Shown: positions 1 to 7,488 of the stretch, piece after piece
Layout: every line of letters begins with the position of its first letter
Position numbering within the stretch: the stretch's first letter is position 1
DNA from: Cyanobacteria bacterium FACHB-502
GTDB taxonomy: Bacteria > Cyanobacteriota > Cyanobacteriia > Elainellales > Elainellaceae
Assembly: GCA_014695325.1 (NCBI GenBank)
Contig: JACJNZ010000029.1
Span: 1-64,000, forward strand
Length of the DNA: 64,000 bases
Direction: 5' to 3'
Position numbers and translations under genes: made by a program
Notes under the pieces: generated by a model
The model's input: the letters and a program-made list of their open reading frames with translations, nothing else
Databases searched by the model: none
Told to the model about the DNA's origin: nothing

Positions 1-90
1 CCGTGATTCAATTGGGTCAGTGCTGGTTTAATAGCGAGTTTTGAGTTCCTCACTACTGAGATGTTTTTCCAGTGTCAGTGTACGTGCCAT
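1..90 (-). pseudogene. IS630-type helix-turn-helix ORF, 5' fragment with in-frame stop
   Basis: Reading leftwards from an ATG at 88-90 the sequence gives MARTLTLEKHLSSEELKTRY, a TAA stop, then in the same frame TSTDPIESR up to the window edge. I recognise this as the N-terminus of the helix-turn-helix protein that accompanies IS630-family transposases in cyanobacteria, where the two halves form one continuous reading frame. The stop codon suggests a decayed insertion sequence. The element continues outside the window, so its extent and any transposase cannot be judged. Confidence 0.5.
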
Positions 91-129
91 GCTCCTATTT
101 TATAGTGTTACTGCTTAGCCGGATTTCGT

Positions 130-771
130 ATGAAGCAGATGGCATTTTTGGTTAAAGCTTTTCTGACGCTGTTTGTGGTGATTGATCCGGTCGGGCTAAC
201 GCCGATCTTTATTACGCTGGCTGGCAAGTATTCGGCGGCTCAGCAAGTTCGGATTGCCCGTCAAGCAGTGTTAGTCGCTGGGGTAATTCTGCTCGTGTTT
301 GCGCTGGTTGGCAACTGGCTACTGCGCTATCTGGGGATCACGATCGAGGCATTTCAGGTAGCGGCGGGGCTGCTGCTGCTCAAGATTGCGCTAGACATGG
401 TATTTGCCCATCGGGAGCGCGAGACGGAAGAGGAAGAGCAGGAGGCACAGCTCAGGGAAGATATCAGCGTTTTTCCGCTGGCGATTCCGCTGTTGGCAGG
501 ACCGGGAACTCTGGCAAGCGTTTTGATTTTAACGAACGATCGGAGTGTGCAAAATCATAGTTTTGGTGTGGTAGTGATTCTGGCGATCGCCGCCTTTGTG
601 CTTTTCATTGCCTACACGCTCTTTTGTCTATCAAAGCAGCTTGCTAAAATGCTAGGGCAAACCGGGGTTAATGTCGTAACCCGCGTCCTAGGAATTTTGC
701 TTGCTGCTTTAGCGGTGCAATACATTACTGACGGCGCAACGGCTGCAATCAAAATGGCAATGGTTCGTTAA
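130..771 (+). CDS. MarC family integral membrane protein
   Basis: A 213-residue protein made almost entirely of hydrophobic segments, about six predicted membrane spans, with a charged, glutamate-rich loop (roughly residues 97-112) after the third span. The N-terminal FVVIDPVGLTPIFITL and the later PLAIPLLAGPGTLASV stretches are the family signature of MarC/YchE (NAAT) proteins of the cytoplasmic membrane. The transported substrate of this family is not established, and the old link to multiple antibiotic resistance has been withdrawn for the Escherichia coli member. The length matches the family. The next gene starts 15 nt downstream on the same strand, so the two may be co-transcribed. Confidence 0.85.
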   Translation: MKQMAFLVKAFLTLFVVIDPVGLTPIFITLAGKYSAAQQVRIARQAVLVAGVILLVFALVGNWLLRYLGITIEAFQVAAGLLLLKIALDMVFAHRERETEEEEQEAQLREDISVFPLAIPLLAGPGTLASVLILTNDRSVQNHSFGVVVILAIAAFVLFIAYTLFCLSKQLAKMLGQTGVNVVTRVLGILLAALAVQYITDGATAAIKMAMVR

Positions 772-786
772 AGATTAGGCATCCCT

Positions 787-1575
787 ATGTTTATTACCCT
801 CATTGCGGACTACGGAACCGGAGATCCTGCCTTTGCAGAAGTTAAGCAGCGGTTGCTGATGGCACTGCCTCAAGCGCAAATACACGATCTTTCCGTGCCG
901 CCCTTTAGCACCCTGGCGACCGGATTTTGGATTGCTCAGCTTGGACTCAATCCTGGCTCAGCGAATCGCCTGATTTATCACAACTGCGCTCCCCGGCAGG
1001 ATGATCCCGAAGCCCGACGCGACAACGAAGGCGAAGGCTTAACCTATGCGTTGCTGCCCAACGGGGTGAAAGTGGTCGGCGTGAATGCGGGGTATACACT
1101 GTCGTTTATCAAGTCGCAGGCAAAGGGATTACATACGGTAGATGTGTCGCGGGGCGGTTCTCAGTTTCGATCGCGGGATGTGTTTCCGCCTGCGGCTGCG
1201 GCAATTGCTCAGGATGATTTGAGCGTGTTAGGCGATGTGCTGAAACCCGATCAAATTCCCGATGTGCCGTTCGATCGCATTGCCTGGATTGACGGCTACG
1301 GCAACATTAAAACCACGATCCCCGCAGACACAATTTCGCTACCCACCGAGACCAAAATTGCGATTCGACTTGGCGATGTGGTGAGCGATGCAATCTATTC
1401 AGACGGCAGTTTCCGCGTTCCCGAAGGTACGCTTGCGTTTGCACCAGGTAGCTCTGGCTGGAAAACAGTAGAGGGTAGAACGCTGCGCTGGATGGAGCTG
1501 TTCCTGCGGGGTGGAAGTGCCTGGGAGCGGTTTGGCAGACCAAGAGTAAATCAGAAGATCGCGCTGTTGGGTTGA
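787..1575 (+). CDS. SAM hydrolase / SAM hydroxide adenosyltransferase family protein (DUF62)
   Basis: A 262-residue soluble protein that starts ITLIADYGTGDPAFAEVK, matching the Asp-containing N-terminal motif (usually TDFG.xD) of the fluorinase/chlorinase/SAM-hydrolase superfamily. Other family features are RDVFPPAAAAIA in the middle, which carries the Arg-Asp region, and a C-terminal beta domain beginning near WIDGYGNIKTTI and ending with the PGSSGW turn. Most bacterial members hydrolyse S-adenosylmethionine to adenosine and methionine. Halogenase activity is rare, and nothing here suggests it. The N-terminal motif is somewhat divergent (DYGT instead of DFGT). The gene lies 15 nt after the MarC gene and probably shares its transcript. 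Confidence 0.75.
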   Translation: MFITLIADYGTGDPAFAEVKQRLLMALPQAQIHDLSVPPFSTLATGFWIAQLGLNPGSANRLIYHNCAPRQDDPEARRDNEGEGLTYALLPNGVKVVGVNAGYTLSFIKSQAKGLHTVDVSRGGSQFRSRDVFPPAAAAIAQDDLSVLGDVLKPDQIPDVPFDRIAWIDGYGNIKTTIPADTISLPTETKIAIRLGDVVSDAIYSDGSFRVPEGTLAFAPGSSGWKTVEGRTLRWMELFLRGGSAWERFGRPRVNQKIALLG

Positions 1576-1787
1576 CCCTCCTCATCTCCCAGCCCCTTTT
1601 CGCTTCTACCGGGTTTTCTCTTTTACAGCGAGACGAAGGAGAGCCGGAGCCGTTTAGCGTTTTGTAAGCACCATTTGTGAGCACCAGGAGTTTGGACTGA
1701 CCAAGGAGTTTGTACAAGCAATTTGTGCTCACTTCAATCTCTTGCGCTTACCTTATGCTTATGTGCCTACCTTGTGCTTACAAGGAT

Positions 1788-2468
1788 TCAATCAGGATAA
1801 ATCACATCAATCTCGCGCTGTACCGAGAGCCGCTGCCGATCGACTGCCGACAAAATTGCATTAGTGACGCGATCGGACGAAAGGCACCGACAAACCAGCT
1901 CTGCCACGTCTCCGCGGGTGATTGACCCAGCGATCGTGTGATCCGGGGTTAAAATGCCCGACCCTGAAGGTGGCTCGGAGAGCAGTCCGCCCGGTCGAAT
2001 AATTGTGTAGGTTAAACCGCTTTTGAGCAGGTGCTGTTCTGCCTGGTCTTTTTCGGCAAGCACAGGTCCGAGTGCCTCCAGCACATGAGGCGGCAGAGCT
2101 ACTTTGCTTTTACCTGCGCCGATCGACGTAATCAGAATAAATTTTTGAACGTTAGCTTTGATGGCAGCATCAATCAAGTTTTTGTTGCCTAAATAGTCCG
2201 ATCGCTGTCCTTCCGGGGGTTGACCGCCGATCATGCTAATTACGGCACTGATGGGCTGATTCAGCATCGCGGCTTCTATCTCTGCCGGATTGAGGGCATC
2301 TCCCATGACCGTCTTGATCCCCAAAGCTTCAAGCTGAACCTGAGCGGCAGATGATCGCAACAGGGCGACGACAGGTTGGGATTGCTTCGCTAATCGTTGG
2401 GCAACTTCCCGCCCGACTCCTCGACTTGCCCCCGCCAAAAACACAGCACCAGACGTAGCACCAGACAT
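1788..2468 (-). CDS. NAD(P)-binding atypical SDR / NmrA-like protein
   Basis: A 226-residue Rossmann protein. The dinucleotide-binding turn GASRGVGREVA is at residues 13-23, and a second acidic or hydrophobic strand (VVALLRSS) follows. ISAVISMIGG and KFILITSIGAGKS correspond to strands 4 and 5 of atypical short-chain dehydrogenases, and TYTIIRPGGL is the usual strand-6 motif. The family is used as oxidoreductases, epimerases or NADP-sensing chaperones; the substrate cannot be read here. It is transcribed opposite to its neighbours, with about 210 nt of non-coding sequence on the left (1576-1787) that contains loose repeats of GTGCTTAC. Confidence 0.75.
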   Translation of the reverse strand: MSGATSGAVFLAGASRGVGREVAQRLAKQSQPVVALLRSSAAQVQLEALGIKTVMGDALNPAEIEAAMLNQPISAVISMIGGQPPEGQRSDYLGNKNLIDAAIKANVQKFILITSIGAGKSKVALPPHVLEALGPVLAEKDQAEQHLLKSGLTYTIIRPGGLLSEPPSGSGILTPDHTIAGSITRGDVAELVCRCLSSDRVTNAILSAVDRQRLSVQREIDVIYPD

Positions 2469-2715
2469 CGTTTAATCTCCTCGCGACTCACACTATCCCT
2501 AATCTACCGAATTTTTACCGTTAAATCGGCAATGTAAACTCCGGGTAAACCCCTTGCGCTGCCTTTTTTCTCTCTCTTTAGATGGATTAAGCGATCGTAA
2601 GGATATGGATACCCTCCAAGCAGGGGCTTAAGGGACTAAAACACTAGGCTCTTATTGGTTATTCAAAACTAAACCCCGTTCTGACCTCTGCTGCATCAGG
2701 CAATTGTGAGATCCC

Positions 2716-3213
2716 GTGTTTAACTACCTTCCACCGCTCAACGAGCATAACCTCCCTTATCCTGATCCCATCCATCCGATCGTCATCCATTTTGTGATCG
2801 CGATGGTGTACTTTGCTGTTCTTTGCGATTTCATCGCTTATTTCAACAAAAACTCTCGCTTGTATGAAGTGAGTTGGTGGAATTTAGCCTTTGCAACCGT
2901 CTCTATTTTTATTGCCGTTATTTTTGGTTCGATCGAGGCAGGTTTGGCAGAACCCTATGCCGCATCTGCTTCAACGCTCAACGCTCACACTGTTTTAGGA
3001 TGGACGCTTCCGGCGATTTTGTCAGGAATTACTGGATGGCGTTATGTGCTGCGGCTGCAAAATAAACCCAAATTGCCTGTTGCTTATATGGGAGCAAGCG
3101 TCGTGCTGTTTGCCCTAGTCACGGTTCAGGCTTACCTGGGAACGCTGCTCGCCTGGGTGTATGGCTTGCACTCGGTTCCTGTTGTGGATGCGATTCGAGG
3201 AGGGCTAACATGA
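2716..3213 (+). CDS. DUF2231 membrane protein, first of a paralogous pair
   Basis: A 165-residue protein with four likely membrane helices. HPIVIHFVIAMVYFAV in the first helix and NAHTVLGWTLPAILSG in the third carry conserved histidines. Such paired histidines in membrane helices could ligate haem b, but that role is inference. It starts with GTG at 2716 because no ATG precedes the conserved HP..IH region. Its stop overlaps the ATG of the next gene (ATGA, 3210-3213), so the pair is translationally coupled. It is the first gene of a cluster that continues into three cytochrome oxidase subunits and a flavoprotein, suggesting a role in membrane electron transfer or oxidase assembly. Confidence 0.75.
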   Translation: MFNYLPPLNEHNLPYPDPIHPIVIHFVIAMVYFAVLCDFIAYFNKNSRLYEVSWWNLAFATVSIFIAVIFGSIEAGLAEPYAASASTLNAHTVLGWTLPAILSGITGWRYVLRLQNKPKLPVAYMGASVVLFALVTVQAYLGTLLAWVYGLHSVPVVDAIRGGLT

Positions 3214-3833
3214 ATCCCGAACTGCTTCAACAGTGGGGCGATCGGATTGGCATCAACGGTTTGCCCTACCCCGTTCCACTTCATCCGCTGTTTGTTCACC
3301 TGACGCTGGGGCTGTTTATAGTAGCGATCGCTTTTGATATTGTCGCTGCGCTATTTCCGGTGGAAAAGCCTGTGTTTAAGTGGCTCGCAATTCCGGCAAC
3401 GCGATCGGGCTTGTTTGATGTCGGCTGGTACAACATGATCGCTGCTGCAATTATCACCTTCTTTACCGTGACTGCAGGCTTTTTTGAAATTTCCCTGGCA
3501 GTGCCGCTCGCCGACGTGAAAAGCACCTGGGGCTTTCAGGCGCTCGAAACCATGATCGCCCACGGGTTTGGTGGGGTCACAATCCTATCATTGATTGTTG
3601 GCATGACTGTTTGGCGGGGCTTTCAACGTTTCCGCTGGCGCAAAGATATGGCTCGACAGGTGCAGTGGAGCTATTTGCTAGTGGGGCTACTGGTCTTTGG
3701 CTTGATGTTTATTCAGGGAACGCTGGGCGCGCACTTGGGCGGTGAATTTGGGATTCACGTTACGGCAGATCAAATGCTGCACCTGGGAATCGATCCCAAC
3801 AACATTGAACCCTCTGAGCTACTGGGTCTCTAG
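3210..3833 (+). CDS. DUF2231 membrane protein, second of the pair
   Basis: A 207-residue membrane protein of the same family as the preceding gene. The first helix carries HPLFVHLTLGLFIVAIAFD and a later helix begins MIAHGFGGVTILSLIVGM, so the three histidines of the first paralog are kept. A fourth region, FGIHVTADQML, follows the last helix and would lie at the membrane surface. It overlaps the first paralog by four bases and is followed by a 117-nt spacer containing 12-bp tandem repeats before ctaC. DUF2231 proteins are often found near respiratory genes in cyanobacteria, but no biochemical function is established that I know of. Confidence 0.75.
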   Translation: MNPELLQQWGDRIGINGLPYPVPLHPLFVHLTLGLFIVAIAFDIVAALFPVEKPVFKWLAIPATRSGLFDVGWYNMIAAAIITFFTVTAGFFEISLAVPLADVKSTWGFQALETMIAHGFGGVTILSLIVGMTVWRGFQRFRWRKDMARQVQWSYLLVGLLVFGLMFIQGTLGAHLGGEFGIHVTADQMLHLGIDPNNIEPSELLGL

Positions 3834-3835
3834 TT

Positions 3836-3895
3836 GGTTTTCTAACCGGTTCTCTGATTGGTTTTCTAATTGCTTTTCTAACTGGCTCTTTAAAT
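3836..3895 (+). repeat. 12-bp degenerate tandem repeat, five copies
   Basis: Five consecutive 12-nt units of the type GGTTTTCTAACC (3836-3847, 3848-3859, 3860-3871, 3872-3883, 3884-3895) lie between the second DUF2231 gene and ctaC. Units differ at one to five positions. An overlapping out-of-frame ORF would read WFSN/RFSD/WFSN/CFSN, but it has no independent support as a gene. Confidence 0.75.
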
Positions 3896-3950
3896 TGTCT
3901 AAGTCGGTTTCGGTTTTCTTTTGCGATCGATTGCCCACGGGTAGGAAGAT

Positions 3951-5009
3951 ATGAAACTCCGCGCAGTGATTACCATCACGATTTACTCCATTCTAGTTAT
4001 CCTGTTTAGCTTCTGGATGGCAAAGCAGTCCTATTCCTGGTTGCCGCCCGAAGCTTCGGCAGAGTCGAAACTGACAGACGATTTGTTCAGCCTGTTTACC
4101 GGACTGGGAACCGCCGTTTATTTCGGCACAATGGGACCGTTCCTTTACTCGCTGATTTTCCACCGGGCGGGTAAGTATGACATGGAAGATGGTCCGCACA
4201 TTGAGGGTAATAACATTCTGGAGATTACCTGGACGGCAACGCCCCTGCTGATCGTGCTCATGCTCGCAGCCATTAGCTATCGCACCTACGAGAAGATGGC
4301 GATCGGTGGTCCAATGGAGCTGGTGCATTTGCATGTGCCACAAGTTGTCGAGCCTGCCTACGCGGAACCCTTCGATAGCACCCCACAGCAGCAAATTCAG
4401 GAAGCCGTTGAAACCGAACCCATTGAAAATATTGAAGTGACGGCGCGGCAGTGGTCTTGGACTTTCTATTACCCGAAAGAGAAGGTCACCAGCACCGAGC
4501 TTCACCTTCCGGTCGATCGACGGGCAAAATTTACGCTGCGCTCTGAAGATGTGCTGCACGGCTTTTATATTCCGGCGTTTCGGGTGGGGCAATACGTGGT
4601 TCCCAATCAAGAAATTGAGTACGAATTGACTCCCATCAAAACCGGAACCTATCGCCTGCGAGACTCGATGCACAGCGGCACTTACTTTGCCTCAAACCAG
4701 GCAGATGTTGTCGTCCAGCCTCTGGATGAATACAAGCGATGGCTTGCCGATGCAGCTGCCCAAACCCCCAGCTCAGCCTTTAACCAGGCGGTCTACGAGT
4801 ACAGCCAATCTAACGAGCCGGGCGCAGGCAACACGAAAGATAAAGTTGCCATTCGCGGCTGGGAAACGATTCCCCCTGCCCCACCCCCCGTTGTCAACTT
4901 CTCCCCCAAACACTCCCCAGATAGCCCTGCCACCGGAGGCAATGCTGCGATCGGACAGACGACTCAATCGGCCTCTCGCCAAGTCCCTGATCCCTCTACC
5001 CGCAACTAA
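3951..5009 (+). CDS. ctaC: haem-copper oxidase subunit II lacking the CuA site (ARTO-type)
   Basis: A 352-residue protein with two N-terminal membrane helices (residues about 5-25 and 50-70, then 90-110) followed by a periplasmic/lumenal cupredoxin domain. The domain has VTARQWSWTFYYP and DVLHGFYIPAFRVGQYVVP, both classical for subunit II. At the position where CuA enzymes have CxExCGxxHxxM this protein reads RDSMHSGTYFASNQ (about residues 237-250), so both cysteines and the Met are gone. Known cyanobacterial alternative respiratory terminal oxidases lack CuA in the same way and are thought to take electrons from quinol rather than cytochrome c. The C-terminal ~60 residues are Pro/Ser rich. 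A clear AGGA lies just before the ATG. It precedes ctaD by 90 nt. Confidence 0.88.
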   Translation: MKLRAVITITIYSILVILFSFWMAKQSYSWLPPEASAESKLTDDLFSLFTGLGTAVYFGTMGPFLYSLIFHRAGKYDMEDGPHIEGNNILEITWTATPLLIVLMLAAISYRTYEKMAIGGPMELVHLHVPQVVEPAYAEPFDSTPQQQIQEAVETEPIENIEVTARQWSWTFYYPKEKVTSTELHLPVDRRAKFTLRSEDVLHGFYIPAFRVGQYVVPNQEIEYELTPIKTGTYRLRDSMHSGTYFASNQADVVVQPLDEYKRWLADAAAQTPSSAFNQAVYEYSQSNEPGAGNTKDKVAIRGWETIPPAPPPVVNFSPKHSPDSPATGGNAAIGQTTQSASRQVPDPSTRN

Positions 5010-5099
5010 CCCGCGATCGCAATCCGAAGCGACTGATCCACAGAAACGCGAGCGAAACCCTCCCCAACTTCTTCCCACCCCCTGTTATCCACAGAACCC

Positions 5100-6794
5100 A
5101 TGACCAACATCTCCATTGACCCCACTGAGCTGACCCGTGGACAGCCCTACCCTGGCGCACCGGATAACTGGAAGCGATTTTTTACCTTTAGCACCGATCA
5201 CAAAGTCATTGGCATTCAGTACATCGTCACGTCCTTCTTTTTCTTTTTGGTGGGCGGCGCGTTTGCGATGATTATGCGAAGTGAGCTGATCACGCCAGAA
5301 GCCGATCTGGTTGATCGCACCGTATATAACGCGCTATTTACGATGCACGGTTCGCTAATGATCTTTTTCTGGACGTTTCCGGTCCTGGTGGGGCTGGGAA
5401 ATTATCTGGTGCCGCTGATGATTGGGGCGCGAGACATGGCATTCCCCCGACTGAACGCCGTTTCCTTTTGGATGGTGCCAATCGCCGGATTTTTGATGCT
5501 GGCAAGCTTTCTGATTCCCGGAGGTCCGGCTCAGTCGGGCTGGTGGTCTTATCCGCCGGTGAGCTTGCAGAATCCGACCGGGAATTTGATCAACGGACAG
5601 GTGATCTGGATTCTGGCGGTGGCGATTAACGGCGTGTCCTCGATTATGGGCGCGGTGAATTTCGTTACGACGATTTTCAAAATGCGTGCCCCTGGCATGA
5701 CCTGGTTTAGAATGCCTGCGTTTTGCTGGGCAGTGCTGGCGGCACAGTTGATTCAGCTTTATGGACTGCCTGCTTTGACCGGGGGTGCGGTGATGCTGCT
5801 GCTGGATCTAACGATCGGCACGAGTTTCTTTACGCCAGAGCGCGGGGGAAATCCGATCGTCTATCAGCACTTCTTCTGGTTTTATTCCCATCCGGCAGTG
5901 TATGTGATGGTGCTTCCCGCCTTTGGGATGTTTTCAGAAATTCTGCCGGTTCATGCCAGGAAACCGCTGTTTGGTTATCGGGTGATTGCGGCTTCGTCGA
6001 TCGTCATTACCCTGATTAGCGGCTGCGTCTGGGTCCATCATATGTTTGCCAGCGCAACGCCCCCCTGGATGCGGATGTTTTTCATGGTGACCACGATGCT
6101 GGTTGCAGTGCCGTCTGGAATCAAGGTGTTTGGCTGGGTGGCAACGATCTGGGGCGGCAAGATCCGATTCACGACACCAATGCTGTTTGCGCTGGGTGGC
6201 ATTAGCAACTGGGTCTTCGCAGGCATCACTGGAATCTTCCTCGGATCAGTTCCGATCGATCTCCACGTTCACAATACCTATTTTGTTGTCGGTCACTTTC
6301 ACTATGTGTTGTACGGAACGATCGTCATGGGTATCTACGCAGGTATCTATCACTGGTTCCCCAAAATGACCGGACGAATGTATTACGAAGGGCTTGGAAA
6401 GCTGCACTTTGCCCTCACCTACATTGGAACTCAGCTTATCTTTTTGCCGATGCACCCGCTCGGACTCCAGGGAATGCCGCGCCGCGTTGCGTCCTATGAT
6501 CCAGAGTTTGCCTTCTGGAATGTGGTAGCAAGCATTGGCGGATTTATTTTGGGAATGTCAGTGTTGCCCTTCCTGCTTAACATTGTGAGTGCCTGGATTC
6601 GGGGCGAAAAGGCGGGAAATAATCCCTGGCGGGCATACGGTTTAGAGTGGCTAACGACCTCGCCGCCCCCCGTCGAGAACTTTGAGGAAATTCCGGTGGT
6701 GGTGTCTGGTCCTTACGGCTACGGCAGAAATCAGCCGCTCGTGGCAAATCAGTCTTTGTTAGGGACGATCGAATCTCCAGAGCCAGCGCAGTAG
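5100..6794 (+). CDS. ctaD: haem-copper oxidase subunit I, A2-type
   Basis: The 564-residue catalytic subunit of a cytochrome-oxidase-type terminal oxidase, with twelve membrane helices, which reduces O2 to water and pumps protons. Landmarks: STDHKVIGIQYIV at the N-terminus; TMHGSLMIFFWTFP (haem a ligand His); YSHPAVYVMVLPAFG at residues 262-276 (CuB His 264 and the cross-linked Tyr 268); VWVHHMFASATPPW (two CuB His); and HNTYFVVGHFHYVL (haem a3 and haem a His). In place of the Glu of HPEVY it has Ala, preceded by YS; YSHPxVY is the signature of A2-type enzymes. It is the middle gene of ctaCDE, and with the CuA-less subunit II probably forms a quinol-oxidising alternative oxidase. Confidence 0.95.
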   Translation: MTNISIDPTELTRGQPYPGAPDNWKRFFTFSTDHKVIGIQYIVTSFFFFLVGGAFAMIMRSELITPEADLVDRTVYNALFTMHGSLMIFFWTFPVLVGLGNYLVPLMIGARDMAFPRLNAVSFWMVPIAGFLMLASFLIPGGPAQSGWWSYPPVSLQNPTGNLINGQVIWILAVAINGVSSIMGAVNFVTTIFKMRAPGMTWFRMPAFCWAVLAAQLIQLYGLPALTGGAVMLLLDLTIGTSFFTPERGGNPIVYQHFFWFYSHPAVYVMVLPAFGMFSEILPVHARKPLFGYRVIAASSIVITLISGCVWVHHMFASATPPWMRMFFMVTTMLVAVPSGIKVFGWVATIWGGKIRFTTPMLFALGGISNWVFAGITGIFLGSVPIDLHVHNTYFVVGHFHYVLYGTIVMGIYAGIYHWFPKMTGRMYYEGLGKLHFALTYIGTQLIFLPMHPLGLQGMPRRVASYDPEFAFWNVVASIGGFILGMSVLPFLLNIVSAWIRGEKAGNNPWRAYGLEWLTTSPPPVENFEEIPVVVSGPYGYGRNQPLVANQSLLGTIESPEPAQ

Positions 6795-6867
6795 GTATAG
6801 CTGTAGGTATAAGCAATAGGTCAAATCGGTTGAGCGGGTCGAGCAGGTCGAACACGGAGAGCAAACA

Positions 6868-7479
6868 ATGACAGCAGAACGAGCCATTGCACAGGATATC
6901 GAATCAGAAGTCCGGCATGAGCAGGAGCATGACGAAGCAGGCAATAGTAAATTCGGCTTCATTGTGTTTCTGCTGTCGGAAAGCGTAATTTTCATCAGCT
7001 TTTTTGTCGGCTACGCGATTTTCAAAACCACTCCTGTCGGGGATTGGTATCCCCCTGGCGTGACGGGAATCGAAACCAGAGAGCCGCTAATTAACACGAT
7101 CGTCCTAGTCTCCAGCAGTTTCGTCATTTATGTCGCAGAACGATATTTACACGATAAAAAGCTGTGGGGCTTTCGCATCTTTATGCTGATCACGATGCTG
7201 ATGGGCGGCTATTTTCTCTATGGTCAGGCAGTGGAATGGAGCGGGTTGCCCTTTACTGTTCAGTCGGGCATCTTTGGCGGTATGTTCTACATGCTCACCG
7301 GGTTTCACGGCTTACACGTTCTCACAGGCATCATTCTACAAACCACAATGCTGCGGCGATCGTTTGTCCCTGGCAATTACGACAATGGTTATTTTGGTGT
7401 AGAAGCAACGTCGCTGTTTTGGCACTTTGTCGATGTGATTTGGATTGTGTTGTACATCCTGATTTATGTGTGGCAGTAG
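6868..7479 (+). CDS. ctaE: haem-copper oxidase subunit III
   Basis: A 203-residue protein with five membrane helices, the short form found in bacteria. Typical subunit III sequences are FIVFLLSESVIFISFFVGY near the N-terminus, YMLTGFHGLHVLTGIIL with the conserved His pair, and the terminal FWHFVDVIWIVLYILIYVW. It supports stability and proton uptake of the oxidase. GGAG lies upstream of the ATG at 6868. The 73-nt gap from ctaD has short A/G-rich direct repeats (GTAGGTATA). The GMC flavoprotein starts only 10 nt downstream, so it is very likely in the same transcript. Confidence 0.95.
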   Translation: MTAERAIAQDIESEVRHEQEHDEAGNSKFGFIVFLLSESVIFISFFVGYAIFKTTPVGDWYPPGVTGIETREPLINTIVLVSSSFVIYVAERYLHDKKLWGFRIFMLITMLMGGYFLYGQAVEWSGLPFTVQSGIFGGMFYMLTGFHGLHVLTGIILQTTMLRRSFVPGNYDNGYFGVEATSLFWHFVDVIWIVLYILIYVWQ

Positions 7480-7488
7480 GGAGAAATC

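Noticed and set aside
3742-3954. Plus-strand ORF with WFSN-type four-residue repeats
   Set aside because: It is generated by the 12-bp nucleotide repeat and overlaps the end of the DUF2231 gene in another frame; no ribosome site or family support.
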